Below, piece by piece: positions 1 to 8,720 of a DNA stretch of 64,000 bases (within the stretch, counting starts at the first letter, position 1; each line of letters starts with the position of its first letter). Source of the DNA: Pseudomonas zanjanensis (GTDB lineage: Bacteria; Pseudomonadota; Gammaproteobacteria; Pseudomonadales; Pseudomonadaceae); assembly GCF_014268745.2 (NCBI RefSeq), contig NZ_JABWRB020000001.1, positions 1,116,001 through 1,180,000 of the forward strand, written 5' to 3'. The notes under the pieces were generated by a model. That model had not been told where the DNA came from. It saw only the letters and a program-made list of their open reading frames with translations, and did no database searches. The position numbers and the translations under genes were made by a program.

Positions 1-113
1 CGGCGCGAGGCTTGGGTGACGAGACCGGTGCAATGGGGTGCCGGCGCCACCGGGCCCTTGGCGGACAGCGTGGAAAGACACGCACTGTTTTTTAATGTTG
101 AAGGCGGGGCCAT

Positions 114-338
114 TGTGGGAGCGGGCTTGCTCGCGATAGCGGTGTGTCAGTCAGCACCAATGCAGGCTGATCCAACGCCATCGCGAGCAGGCTCGCTCCC
201 ACAGGGTTATTGGATGACCTTGAGGTTTGGGTACAACACAGGGCGATTGTGGGAGCGGGCTTGCTCGCGAAGACGGCGGCACAGCCAACCTATATGCCAG
301 CAGGTCCAACGCCATCGCGAGCAAGCTCGCTCCCACAG
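114..338. repeat. Two REP doublets (REPIN type A)
   Basis: Two inverted pairs (114-204 and 248-338). Each starts with GTGGGAGCGGGCTTGCTCGCG and ends with its near reverse complement CGCGAGC(A/G)(A/G)GC(T/C)CGCTCCCAC. This is the commonest Pseudomonas REP family in the window. No gene is convincing in 1-556: an open frame across the repeats is only REP sequence read through. The first 110 bases may be the end of an unseen neighbour. Confidence 0.85.
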
Positions 339-556
339 GTTTCTTCGTTGGACGAAGTTTCGGTATTTAACACTGCCAATCAATCGCCGCTTGTTTAATA
401 GGCTGGCGCAATAAATACCCGGGCAGTGGGGATATAAATAAGGATGTTGACCGTTCGTCGCCGTTTGCAGCTCTTTTTTAAAACCTTAACGGCGTCAAAT
501 TTTCCGAATAGGACGAGCCGGCAGGTTCGTTGACATCAACTAACGAGGTGAATGAA

Positions 557-934
557 ATGGCTAACACAGGTAATAACAACCCTGGCAATTTCGCTAACGA
601 TCGTGAGAAGGCATCGGAAGCCGGGAAAAAAGGCGGCCAGGCGTCGGGCGGCAACTTTGCCAACGATCCGGAACGCGCATCCGAGGCTGGACGCAAGGGT
701 GGCCAGGCGTCGGGCGGTAACTTCGCCAACGACCCGGAACGTGCTGCAGAGGCCGGCCGCAAAGGCGGGCAAGCCTCGGGTGGTAATTTTGCCAACGACC
801 CTGAGCGGGCTTCGGAAGCCGGCCGCAAAGGTGGCCAGGCGTCGGGTGGCAACTTTGCCAACGACCGGGAAAAAGCCTCCGAAGCTGGCAAGAAAGGCGG
901 TGAAAACAGCCACGGTGGCGGTCGTAAATCGTAA
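557..934 (+). CDS. KGG-repeat general stress protein
   Basis: A 125-residue, very hydrophilic protein made of five tandem 22-residue units of the form NFANDPERASEAGRKGGQAS with GG linkers, the KGG motif of the GsiB/con-10 stress-protein family. Such proteins are thought to be disordered and hydrophilin-like, and accumulate in desiccation, osmotic or stationary-phase stress. The ATG at 557 follows GAGGTG at a good distance; an upstream in-frame start lacks a ribosome site. The repeats are also visible in DNA as 66-base units. It stands alone, followed by two hairpins, and leads a block of stress genes. The protective role is inferred from family. Confidence 0.9.
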   Translation: MANTGNNNPGNFANDREKASEAGKKGGQASGGNFANDPERASEAGRKGGQASGGNFANDPERAAEAGRKGGQASGGNFANDPERASEAGRKGGQASGGNFANDREKASEAGKKGGENSHGGGRKS

Positions 935-950
935 TGTCCCGTGGTCTCGC

Positions 951-1021
951 AGGTCCCGTGCCGTTGGCATGGGACCTGTTCCGGCCTTGATATTAAAAGT
1001 CGGGTATTTATGCCCGGCTTT
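951..1021 (+). terminator. Tandem terminator hairpins after KGG gene
   Basis: The first stem pairs AGGTCCCGTGCC (951-962) with GGCATGGGACCT (966-977). The second pairs around CGGGTA/TGCCCG (997-1020) and runs into TTT. Both lie just after the stop codon. Confidence 0.65.
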
Positions 1022-1183
1022 ACTGATGTATTGACTGCTTAAAAGATGAGTGAGTTGCAATTAACCACTCGTCTTATGTCTTGAACAAAAAACTAAATTT
1101 TATTCGTTTAGCTTCTTCAGATTTTTCATGGGCCTGTCGTCGACAGTGTTCCCATGAAGTGTGCCTGAGCGAGGAGTTCAATC

Positions 1184-2065
1184 ATGTTTCTACATAACAA
1201 ACGATTGCAGTACACCGTACGTGTCGCTGAGCCTAATCCTGGACTCGCCAACCTGCTGCTCGAGCAGTTCGGTGGCGCCCAGGGGGAATTGGCGGCGGCG
1301 TCGCGTTATTTCACCCAGGCCTTGTCCGAGGACGATCCAGGGCGCAAGGATCTGCTGATGGACATTGCCACCGAAGAACTCAGCCATCTGGAAGTGATCG
1401 GCTCGATCATCGTCATGTTGAACAAGGGCGCCAAGGGCAAGATGGCTGAAGGGGTGGAGAAGGAGGGCCAACTGTACCGGGACATCAACGGTGCCGGTAA
1501 CGACTCTCATATCACCAGCCTCCTGTACGGTGCCGGCTCGCCATTAACCAATTCCGCCGGCGTGCCGTGGACTGCCGCTTATGTGGACACGATCGGTGAG
1601 CCGACGGCAGACATGCGTTCCAACATCGCCGCTGAAGCCCGGGCAAAAATTGTCTATGAGCGATTGATGAACGTCACTGACGACCCGGGGGTAAAGGAAG
1701 CGTTGGGCTTTTTGATGACCCGTGAAATCGCCCATCAGTTGTCGTTCGAAAAAGCCTTGCATGCCATCCAGCCCAACTTCCCACAAGGTAAGCTGCCCGG
1801 CATGCCGGAGTTCACCAACGTGTATTTCAACATGTCCCAGGGTGAGCCTACCGTGCGTGGTCCATGGAACCAGGGCGAGGACTGGGAGTTCGTCGAGAAT
1901 CCGGTTCCGGCGGTCGACGGTGGCGATGGCCTGGCCAGCGTCCAGTTGAGTGAAAAGGACGAAGCACTGTTGATGGACATGAAGGCGCGGACGATGTCCA
2001 ACCCTGAAAGCAACCCCACCACAGGCGCCGACTTGGGTTCGGGGATGCAAGGTGACAAACTGTAA
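1184..2065 (+). CDS. Manganese catalase
   Basis: Non-haem dimanganese catalase that disproportionates hydrogen peroxide, 293 residues, close to the usual length. The di-Mn ligand pattern is present: E35 in GAQGELAAASRYFTQ, E65/H68 in EELSHLE, a glutamate in AAEARAKIVYE (about 151) and H184 in REIAHQLSFEKA, giving the ferritin-like four-helix bundle. No signal peptide, so cytoplasmic. GAGGAG sits before the ATG. It is followed by its own terminator hairpin and by a metal transporter. Together with the KGG and YciE/F-like genes it suggests a peroxide or stationary-phase stress set. Confidence 0.95.
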   Translation: MFLHNKRLQYTVRVAEPNPGLANLLLEQFGGAQGELAAASRYFTQALSEDDPGRKDLLMDIATEELSHLEVIGSIIVMLNKGAKGKMAEGVEKEGQLYRDINGAGNDSHITSLLYGAGSPLTNSAGVPWTAAYVDTIGEPTADMRSNIAAEARAKIVYERLMNVTDDPGVKEALGFLMTREIAHQLSFEKALHAIQPNFPQGKLPGMPEFTNVYFNMSQGEPTVRGPWNQGEDWEFVENPVPAVDGGDGLASVQLSEKDEALLMDMKARTMSNPESNPTTGADLGSGMQGDKL

Positions 2066-2071
2066 ACAAAT

Positions 2072-2095
2072 GGCGAGGGAGGCGACTCCCTCGCC
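2072..2095 (+). terminator. Hairpin after manganese catalase
   Basis: Perfect 10-bp stem GGCGAGGGAG/CTCCCTCGCC with a GCGA loop seven bases after the stop. The following T-tract is poor, so it may act as an attenuator or RNA stabiliser. Confidence 0.6.
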
Positions 2096-2129
2096 TGATA
2101 TTTCGAGCCAAGACCCGTAAGGACATTCG

Positions 2130-3059
2130 ATGGACCAGCCCACTTCCCGGATTCGATCGCCCTGGCGCACTTGGCTGAACCCCGTGCAAGAGAATCTCTT
2201 GTTGGGGGTTACGTTCTGGCTCGGGCTGGCATTGGTGGCCGCGTTGTTGCTCTACAGTGGCTACAACGCCTTGGTTGGCGCCAATCGTCAAAACCTCGGC
2301 TACGCCGTGCTGGGCGGAACATCGGGTTTTGCCGCCACCGCCCTGGGGGCGATGATGGCGGTGGTGCTGCGGGATATCTCCTCGCGTACCCAGGACATTA
2401 TGCTGGGGTTTGCCGCCGGCATGATGCTCGCCGCCAGTTCGTTCTCATTGATCCTGCCGGGCATCGAAGCGGCACAGATAATCTGTGGCAATCAGTTGCT
2501 CGCCGCGTTTGTCGTGGTGGTGGGCCTGGGGCTGGGCGTGGCCCTGATGATCGGCCTGGACCGTTTCGTGCCGCACGAACATGAACTCAGTGGCCGGCGT
2601 GGTCCCCAGGCCGAGCGGATCAATCGTGTCTGGTTGTTTGTACTGGCCATCACCCTGCACAACTTGCCGGAAGGCATGGCCATCGGCGTCAGTTTTGCCG
2701 ACGGCGATTTCAAGGTCGGTTTGCCCCTGACCACCGCCATTGCCATCCAGGACATTCCCGAGGGCCTGGCCATTGCCATGGCGCTGCGCGTCACCGGTAT
2801 CAGCACCTTGCGTGCCGCGCTCATCGCGGTCGGTTCAGGGCTGATGGAGCCACTGGGGGCGGTGATCGGCCTGGGCATGTCGTCGGGCGTGGCCGTCGCG
2901 TACCCCATCAGCCTGGGGCTGGCGGCGGGGGCGATGATCTTCGTGGTCTCCCACGAGGTGATTCCCGAGACCCATCGCAACGGCCATGAAACCCCGGCCA
3001 CCCTCGGCTTGATGATGGGCTTTGCGGTGATGATGTTTCTCGACACGGCGTTGGGTTGA
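2130..3059 (+). CDS. ZIP family divalent metal transporter (GufA-like)
   Basis: Inner-membrane transporter of 309 residues with about eight hydrophobic segments. The paired ZIP metal-site motifs are clear: HNLPEG at 177-182 and QDIPEG at 207-212, the second with the His replaced by Asp-containing sequence, plus SHEVIPETHR near 274-283 in the last helices. ZIP proteins usually import Zn, Fe or Mn. Lying 65 bases after a manganese catalase, Mn supply is an attractive guess but not shown. AAGGA precedes the ATG. The N-terminal 30 residues are a cytosolic extension. Confidence 0.9.
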   Translation: MDQPTSRIRSPWRTWLNPVQENLLLGVTFWLGLALVAALLLYSGYNALVGANRQNLGYAVLGGTSGFAATALGAMMAVVLRDISSRTQDIMLGFAAGMMLAASSFSLILPGIEAAQIICGNQLLAAFVVVVGLGLGVALMIGLDRFVPHEHELSGRRGPQAERINRVWLFVLAITLHNLPEGMAIGVSFADGDFKVGLPLTTAIAIQDIPEGLAIAMALRVTGISTLRAALIAVGSGLMEPLGAVIGLGMSSGVAVAYPISLGLAAGAMIFVVSHEVIPETHRNGHETPATLGLMMGFAVMMFLDTALG

Positions 3060-3212
3060 GCGCGTCACCGATACCCTCTGTCAACGTTTCGGCAAATTTC
3101 TGGAACATCCGAAATTTCCCCTGGGTCAGTGTTGATGACAGGTGAAGCCGCCTCTGCCGGCTTCACCCCATCAACCTTTCGAGGCTCGCCTTCTGAACAG
3201 AGGAAGATTGAA

Positions 3213-3713
3213 ATGGCCAGAAAAACCGTGACAGACCTGTTCATCCACGAACTGTCCGATGTCTACAGTGCTGAAAAACAGATCACCCGTGCCTTGCCGC
3301 GCATGGCTCGGGCCACCACCAACCCTTTGCTCGCACAAGCCTTTCACGATCACCTTGAGGAAACCCAAGGCCAGATTGAGCGCATCGATACCCTCGTCGA
3401 AGTGGCGGGGATCAAGCTCAAGCGCATGAAATGCATCGCCATGGAAGGACTGGTGGAGGAGTCCAAGGAGCTGATCGAGGAAATCGAAAAAGGCGCGGTG
3501 CTCGATGCGGGGCTGATCGGCGCGGCGCAGAAAGTCGAGCACTACGAAATCGCCAGTTACGGCACCTTGATCGCCATGGCCAAGCACCTGAAGCTGGGCG
3601 ATGAAGTGGTCGGCCTGCTGTTGGCGACCCTCAAGGAAGAAAAAGCCACCGACGAGAAACTCTCGAAGATTGCCGAGCAGGGCGGCAACCAGGCGGCGAC
3701 GATGGAGTCCTGA
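3213..3713 (+). CDS. YciE/YciF-like ferritin-like protein (DUF892)
   Basis: A 166-residue all-helical protein starting MARKTVTDLFIHELSDVYSA and matching the DUF892 family (E. coli YciE/YciF). These have a ferritin-like fold and are induced by osmotic or general stress; their chemistry is not settled. Carboxylate/His positions of the kind expected for a di-iron site are visible (HELSDVYSAEKQ; HYEIASYG). The ATG at 3213 follows AGGAAG; an earlier in-frame start would add 28 unlike residues. It belongs to the stress block and is followed by a REP pair. Confidence 0.9.
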   Translation: MARKTVTDLFIHELSDVYSAEKQITRALPRMARATTNPLLAQAFHDHLEETQGQIERIDTLVEVAGIKLKRMKCIAMEGLVEESKELIEEIEKGAVLDAGLIGAAQKVEHYEIASYGTLIAMAKHLKLGDEVVGLLLATLKEEKATDEKLSKIAEQGGNQAATMES

Positions 3714-3731
3714 GTTCGACGTCGCTTTTTT

Positions 3732-3844
3732 GTGGCGAGGGAGCTTGCTCCCGCTGGACTGCGCAGCAGTCCCAGGTTTTGGGGTTGAACGCAGAAATTT
3801 TTGGGGCTGCTTCGCACCCCAGCGGGAGCAAGCTCCCTCGCCAC
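3732..3844. repeat. REP doublet (type B)
   Basis: Inverted pair starting GTGGCGAGGGAGCTTGCTCC and ending GGAGCAAGCTCCCTCGCCAC, with inner arms GGACTGCGCAGCAGTCC-like and GGGCTGCTTCGCACCCC-like. The remaining bases to 4065 hold no gene; a GGAACTA at 3957-3963 resembles an ECF -35, but no convincing -10 was found. Confidence 0.85.
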
Positions 3845-4065
3845 GGGTTCTACGTGAATCGGGCATCGATGTTCGCATCAGTGCCCATTTTTTTTTGCCG
3901 TAAAAACCCATCAAGCGGCTTCAACGACCACACAGCGTCCAGCCTTCAAACTTGTTGGAACTAGCCCGCATCGCGTCCCGTCATTTGTTCTGAGAGGCAC
4001 TTATCCAGGCATCGCTTAGCGACTGCCTGTCGTTGAGTTTTTCATCACGGAGGCGATGGACAGAC

Positions 4066-4719
4066 ATGACTATCCCGGACAACAACCCCGAGCGACAAAG
4101 CGGCACTTCAAGCCAAGGTCGGCCTGAGGAATCCCTGAACCACATCAAGGAGGACGTGAACGAAGCGATCGGCAGCGCTCGCGAGAAGGCCGATGCGCAT
4201 TTTGGCCAATACCGCGATACCGCGGCGGACCAGATCGATGCCTTGGCGCGTGGCGCCAAATCCGCCATGTCGGAGCTCGAAGCCAACGACACCCTCGGCT
4301 TATCCCATTATCTGGCGGACATGGCCGATTGCATGAGCGGCCTGGCCGGCAAATTGCGCAACAAGAGTGCCGAACAGTTGCTGCATGACGGTTCTCGCCT
4401 GGCGCGGGATAACCCCGGTCTGTTCCTCGCCGGCAGCATCGCGGTGGGCTTTGGGCTGTCGCGATTCCTCAAGGCCGGTGCCTCGCCGGTCGCCACCGAG
4501 GCCGACGAACCCGCCGCCGGCCATTCAAACCCACCCGCCGGAGGATTCGGCGCCCAGCGGCCTTTTGAATCGACCCCTGATCCCATCGGCCCCGGTGCCG
4601 CTACCCGCAGCGGCCTGGCCACCGGTGTCACCCCGACCTCACCGAGTGTTCAGGACCATCCCAGTGATTCAGCCACCGGCTCGCTGCCGGGTTCGGCCAA
4701 TACCAGAGGAGAATTGTGA
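4066..4719 (+). CDS. Nutrient-deprivation-induced, YqjD/ElaB-like membrane protein
   Basis: A 217-residue protein: a charged, probably coiled N-terminal half (HIKEDVNEAIGSAREKADAHFGQ), one hydrophobic segment LFLAGSIAVGFGLSRFLKAG about residue 125-145, and a Pro/Gly-rich disordered tail. It resembles the pseudomonad 'nutrient deprivation-induced' proteins and the DUF883 YqjD/ElaB group, which sit at the membrane and bind ribosomes in stationary phase in E. coli. It is the first gene of a coupled trio, with the stop overlapping the next start as TGATG. The ribosome site (GGAGG) is about 12 bases from the ATG, rather far. Function inferred. Confidence 0.75.
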   Translation: MTIPDNNPERQSGTSSQGRPEESLNHIKEDVNEAIGSAREKADAHFGQYRDTAADQIDALARGAKSAMSELEANDTLGLSHYLADMADCMSGLAGKLRNKSAEQLLHDGSRLARDNPGLFLAGSIAVGFGLSRFLKAGASPVATEADEPAAGHSNPPAGGFGAQRPFESTPDPIGPGAATRSGLATGVTPTSPSVQDHPSDSATGSLPGSANTRGEL

Positions 4720-5150
4720 TGAACCGACCAGACCCGGATATGCAGCGTACCGCCAGCGCCTCGACGCCCGAAAGCGATGCCTCGGTCATGGGGTTGCTCA
4801 GGCAATTGACCCACGAAGTCCCCTCGCTCTTCACCAAGGAATTGGCGCTGGCCAAGGCTGAATTCCAGGCGAGCCTCAACACGCTCAAGGCGGGCATTGC
4901 TGCGGTGGCCGGTGGCGCCATGGTGCTCATGGCCGGCTTCATCATCCTGTTGATGGCGGTGGTGTATGGCCTGAGTACGATGATGGCGCCCTGGCTGGCC
5001 GCGCTGATCGTCGGCGTCGTGGTCATGATCATTGGTTTTGTCATGGTCCAGTCGGGCAAGAAACAGTTCGAACCGTCCCACTTCAAGCCTGACCGAACGC
5101 TCGATGCCTTGAACAAAGATCAGGAAGCCCTGCGGAGGAAAGCCTCATGA
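4719..5150 (+). CDS. YqjE/holin-superfamily III membrane protein
   Basis: A 143-residue protein with an amphipathic N-terminal part (LLRQLTHEVPSLFTKELALAKAE) and two adjacent transmembrane helices (about residues 48-75 and 80-103), the architecture of PF07332, annotated as 'phage holin family' or YqjE. There is no sign of phage genes, so the holin name reflects fold only. AGAGGAGAA precedes the ATG. It overlaps the gene before by one base and the gene after by four (ATGA), so the three are surely co-translated. Confidence 0.8.
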   Translation: MNRPDPDMQRTASASTPESDASVMGLLRQLTHEVPSLFTKELALAKAEFQASLNTLKAGIAAVAGGAMVLMAGFIILLMAVVYGLSTMMAPWLAALIVGVVVMIIGFVMVQSGKKQFEPSHFKPDRTLDALNKDQEALRRKAS

Positions 5151-5956
5151 AGGATGAATTCAAAACCGAATCCGAAAAGAGCCCAGAGACCATCGAGCGC
5201 GAAATCGACGAGCAGCGCGCCCATATCAGCCATATCGTCGACGCCTTGGGCAGCAAGTTCACGCCAGGGCAAATGCTGGATCAGGCCCTGGGGCTCGTGA
5301 AGGGAAATGGCGCCGAGTTTTTCGGCAACCTGGGCACTACGGTGCGCAACAACCCGGTGCCGACCGTGTTGACCACGGTTGGCTTGTGCTGGCTGATGCT
5401 CGGCCAGAACCATCCGCCGCGGGTCGGTTATCGCGTCGGGCCGGACCAGGATTCCAGCGGTTGGAGCGAAGGGCTTGCCGGTGGCCTGGACAGTGCGCGG
5501 GAGCACCTGCACAGCGGCAGTGATTCATTGCGCGAAGGCTTTCACCATCTCAAGGACAAAGCTGCGCACCTGGCGGACGACGTGGGCGCCAGCGCCCGGC
5601 ATGCCCGGCACAGCGCTCATCAAGCGGGCGAGCGCATGGCCCAAGGGTCGCAGCACCTGGGCGATGAGTTCAGCCGTCTGCTCAAGGAGCAGCCGTTGAT
5701 GATGGCGGCGGCGGGTATCGCCCTCGGGGCGATGCTGGGCGCGGCGTTGCCCAGCACCTCTACCGAACAGCGAACGATGGGCAAGACCAGCGCCGACCTA
5801 GCCGACAAGGTCAAGCGCACGGCGCGGGAGGGTTATGAAACGGTGCGCGATACGGTGAGCAAAACCACCGAACACCGTGACGAGCCCGCCGTTACGCCGG
5901 CCAACGGGCGGGCCCACTCCGGCACGGATCTGTCTGGCGGGCTGGGCACTTCGTAG
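5147..5956 (+). CDS. DUF3618 domain protein (YqjK-like third member)
   Basis: A 269-residue protein beginning with the DUF3618 signature (SPETIEREIDEQRAHISHIVDALGSKFTPGQMLDQ). It carries two hydrophobic segments: PTVLTTVGLCWLMLG near 70 and LMMAAAGIALGAMLGAAL near 185. Between them lies a long Ala/His/Glu-rich amphipathic stretch resembling apolipoprotein or LEA-type helices. It completes the coupled trio. An envelope-associated stress role is inferred from the neighbours; no enzyme motif is visible. GCGGAGG is the ribosome site, inside the preceding gene. Confidence 0.75.
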   Translation: MKDEFKTESEKSPETIEREIDEQRAHISHIVDALGSKFTPGQMLDQALGLVKGNGAEFFGNLGTTVRNNPVPTVLTTVGLCWLMLGQNHPPRVGYRVGPDQDSSGWSEGLAGGLDSAREHLHSGSDSLREGFHHLKDKAAHLADDVGASARHARHSAHQAGERMAQGSQHLGDEFSRLLKEQPLMMAAAGIALGAMLGAALPSTSTEQRTMGKTSADLADKVKRTAREGYETVRDTVSKTTEHRDEPAVTPANGRAHSGTDLSGGLGTS

Positions 5957-5965
5957 GCGCACGCG

Positions 5966-5997
5966 AGGTGCGGCGCAGGGCGATCTGCGCCGCACCT
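5966..5997 (+). terminator. Terminator hairpin of the YqjDE/DUF3618 operon
   Basis: A strong 13-bp perfect stem, AGGTGCGGCGCAG/CTGCGCCGCACCT with a six-base loop, ten bases past the stop. The T-tract is weak. Confidence 0.65.
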
Positions 5998-6071
5998 GTC
6001 AACCTTGACAGTAGCCTCGATCACCGTTCGGTTATTTCATGGGCCGTACACCCTTCTCAAGGAGGCAGCAC

Positions 6072-7478
6072 ATGAAACGTCAGATCCCGTTCACCGGCCG
6101 TCTGATCTTCATCGGCTTCGGCTCCATCGCCCGGGCCACGTTGCCCTTGCTGCTGGGGCAGGATCACGTCGAGATCAAGCAGATCACCGTCATCGCACCG
6201 GTGATCGACCACAACATCTGGTTCAAGGAGCGGGGAATCCGTTTTATCCCCAAGGCTCTGACCCGAAAAACCTATGCACAAATCCTGGATCGCTTCGTCA
6301 AGCGTGGTGATTTCATCGTCAACCTGTCCGTCGAGGTCAGCTCCCTGGACCTCATGGCGTACGCGTTCGAGAAGGGCGCGCTGTACCTCGACACCTGCGT
6401 CGAGCCGTGGGCGGGAGGCTACGAGGATCCGCACCTGGACCTTTCCCATCGGACCAATTACGCATTGCGCTATCAAGTGCTGGGCCTGCGCAAAAAACTG
6501 GGCAGAGGCCCGACGGCAGTGGTGGCCCATGGCGCCAATCCCGGTTTGATCACCCATTTGCTCAAGGCCGGGCTGGTTGAACTGGCGACGCAATTGAAGC
6601 AGCCGCTGCCGCAAAAACCGGGCGGTGTGGACTGGGCCAGGCTGAGCATGGCGTTGGGGATCAAGGTCATTCATTTTGCCGAGCGCGACAGCCAACGCTC
6701 CCAGCGTCCCAAGGAAGACGACGAGTTCGTCAACACCTGGTCGGTGGAGGGGTTCATCAGCGAGGGCCGTCAGCCGGCCGAGTTGGGGTGGGGGTCCCAT
6801 GAACGGACTTGGCCAGCGGCTGCCCGGCGTCATGGTTTCGGGAGCCGCAACGCGATCTATCTGGAACGCCCGAGCGCCAGCGTCTTGATCAAGACCTGGA
6901 CGCCGGTGGGCGGGCCGTGCCTGGGGCTGATGATCACCCACCACGAAACCGCTTCGACGGCCGATTTGCTGACCGTGAAGGACCCGCGCAAGTTGGTGTA
7001 TCGACCGACCCTGCATTACGCCTATCACCCCTGCAACGATGCCTGGCTGTCAGTCCATGAGCTGATCGGTCGTGGCTGGGAAACCCAGGCCCGGCAGCGA
7101 ATCCTCAACGGCGAAATCGATCCCGGTGGGGTGGATGCCCTGGGTGTCTTGCTGATGGGGCATGAAATGAACGCCTACTGGTTCGGTTCGGTGTTGAGCA
7201 TTGACGAGGCGAGGGCCCTGATGCCCTTCAATAACGCCACCAGCCTGCAAGTGGCGGCCGGTGTCATGGCGGGAATCGTCTGGGCCATTGAACATCCGGA
7301 TCGTGGCATCGTCGAGCCGGAACAAATGGACTATGAACGCGTGCTGGAAGTCGCCCGGCCTTACCTGGGGACGTTGGTGGGCAAGTGCACCGATTGGACG
7401 CCGACCGGTGCCCTTCACAAGGCTCGCGGGGATGGCGCGGCCGATGATTGGCAATTCGAGCATTTCACCCGGTTCTGA
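6072..7478 (+). CDS. hss: Homospermidine synthase
   Basis: A 468-residue NAD-dependent enzyme of the saccharopine-dehydrogenase-like superfamily that makes homospermidine from putrescine (EC 2.5.1.44). The Rossmann motif GFGSIA is at 15-20, followed by the typical FIVNLSVEVSSLDLMAYAFEKG and VVAHGANPGLITHLLK blocks. Length fits bacterial Hss. AAGGAGG at 6059-6065 sets the ATG at 6072; an in-frame start 11 codons upstream has no ribosome site. It is a single-gene unit flanked by a terminator and a REP pair. Polyamines protect under stress, which fits the neighbouring block, though that link is inference. Confidence 0.9.
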   Translation: MKRQIPFTGRLIFIGFGSIARATLPLLLGQDHVEIKQITVIAPVIDHNIWFKERGIRFIPKALTRKTYAQILDRFVKRGDFIVNLSVEVSSLDLMAYAFEKGALYLDTCVEPWAGGYEDPHLDLSHRTNYALRYQVLGLRKKLGRGPTAVVAHGANPGLITHLLKAGLVELATQLKQPLPQKPGGVDWARLSMALGIKVIHFAERDSQRSQRPKEDDEFVNTWSVEGFISEGRQPAELGWGSHERTWPAAARRHGFGSRNAIYLERPSASVLIKTWTPVGGPCLGLMITHHETASTADLLTVKDPRKLVYRPTLHYAYHPCNDAWLSVHELIGRGWETQARQRILNGEIDPGGVDALGVLLMGHEMNAYWFGSVLSIDEARALMPFNNATSLQVAAGVMAGIVWAIEHPDRGIVEPEQMDYERVLEVARPYLGTLVGKCTDWTPTGALHKARGDGAADDWQFEHFTRF

Positions 7479-7504
7479 ATGAGCGGCTGAGCGACACCAA
7501 TCCC

Positions 7505-7595
7505 CTGTGGGAGCGAGCCTGCTCGCGATAGCGGTGGTTCAGTTACAAGAATGTTGACTGACACGACGCCATCGCGAGCAGGCTCGCTCCCACAG
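7505..7595. repeat. REP doublet (type A)
   Basis: CTGTGGGAGCGAGCCTGCTCG and its inverted partner CGAGCAGGCTCGCTCCCACAG enclose about 40 bases between hss and the lipoprotein gene. Confidence 0.85.
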
Positions 7596-7691
7596 GGAAC
7601 CGCGGTGTATTTGGCGTGTTTGGGCCGGATCCCTGTTCATCGCGACCTATACTCAACCCCATGGATGACAGGAATCCGGGGTGGCGCGACT

Positions 7692-8711
7692 GTGCGGCGT
7701 TCGCTGATGTTGGCCGTTGTGCTCGTTCTGGCGGGGTGCGCCACGCCACAGCGCGGTCCACCGGTTGCCACGGTGATGATTGCCCAGGACACCTGGCGAC
7801 AGGTAGACCAGCAGATCATCGCGGCGTCGAAGAGCGCCCTCGAACAGGCGGCCGTCTATGCACGCGGGTCGATGGAGCATTGGCGCGTGTTGGTGTATGA
7901 ACGCACCGAGGCTGAATTCATCCCCTGGTTCAGCAGCTACTGGACCCAGGAATGGCTGGCGGTGAAGGTCAGCTGGTACGCGGCCAGTGCCGAGGGCGAG
8001 GCGGATTCTTCGGCCAAGCGCCTGGCGGTTTACCTGCAGGAGCAATATCGCGAGCAGGTGCTGGCGCCGGTGGCGGTGGAAATCGATCCCGAGGCGATCA
8101 GGGCCAACGCGACGGGTTACTACATCCGTCAGCTCAGTCAACAGGCCCAGGTCATCGCCCAGCGGCATCGAATCCCGAACGAGCTGATGAACCGACGCCT
8201 GCATGGCATCCCTGCCATCCGCCTGGGTCCGCCGGCGGCGCGTGATGCTTCGTTGTACGAAATGGTTCACGCCGAGCCGCTGAATACCTTGCCGGCCTAT
8301 GCGGCCCTGATCGATCACGTCGACAAGGCTGCAAGCACGGGGGCCGGGCCATCGGAGGCGGTGATCGCAACCGTGGCGCAACGCACCAGCGAAAAAATCG
8401 AGGCCCAGTTCGCCACGCGCGGGGCAACCGGTGCGGCGGCGGCCGTGGCCGGGAAGGCGGCCGGGGCGTTGATTTCGGTGGGCGTGGCGGGTATTCGCGC
8501 GATCATCCACGAGGGTGAGCGGCCGGAAATGGAGGCGCAGATCCGCAAGAGTCTGAGTGCGGCGTTCGACGAAGCCTGGTTCAAGTCACTCAAGCATCCC
8601 CTCAGCGGGGTGATGGCACCGGTGTATTACCTGGACGAGGAAATCAAAGGCAACCTGGTGGAGGCGGACCTGGCCAATCGAGCGGTGGTCTTGCCGGACC
8701 TCAAGCCATGA
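7692..8711 (+). CDS. Predicted lipoprotein of unknown function
   Basis: Begins MRRSLMLAVVLVLAGCATPQ, a lipoprotein signal with lipobox LAGC, so the mature protein should be lipidated. The body (339 residues with signal) is mostly helical, with a small glycine/alanine-rich hydrophobic stretch (TGAAAAVAGKAAGALISVGVA) near 240-260. No enzyme motif recognised. The GTG at 7692 is chosen because GGGGTGG lies at the right distance and the signal then has normal length; an ATG at 7665 adds nine residues. Longer frames upstream run into the REP pair and are not real. Confidence 0.7.
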   Translation: MRRSLMLAVVLVLAGCATPQRGPPVATVMIAQDTWRQVDQQIIAASKSALEQAAVYARGSMEHWRVLVYERTEAEFIPWFSSYWTQEWLAVKVSWYAASAEGEADSSAKRLAVYLQEQYREQVLAPVAVEIDPEAIRANATGYYIRQLSQQAQVIAQRHRIPNELMNRRLHGIPAIRLGPPAARDASLYEMVHAEPLNTLPAYAALIDHVDKAASTGAGPSEAVIATVAQRTSEKIEAQFATRGATGAAAAVAGKAAGALISVGVAGIRAIIHEGERPEMEAQIRKSLSAAFDEAWFKSLKHPLSGVMAPVYYLDEEIKGNLVEADLANRAVVLPDLKP

Positions 8712-8720
8712 CGGACCGAC

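Noticed and set aside
16..414. Open frame across the first REP doublets
   Set aside because: Its residues (AGLLA, SRAGSLPQG) are the REP sequence translated; the same peptides appear at every type A REP.
557..934. Regular direct repeats suggesting a CRISPR-like array
   Set aside because: The 66-base units are contiguous and encode the KGG protein repeats in frame; no spacers.
4719..5150. Phage holin suggesting a prophage remnant
   Set aside because: No other phage genes; the protein fits the YqjE-type membrane family in a stress operon.
7551..7691. Longer N-terminus for the lipoprotein gene
   Set aside because: It would start inside the REP pair and bury the lipoprotein signal.
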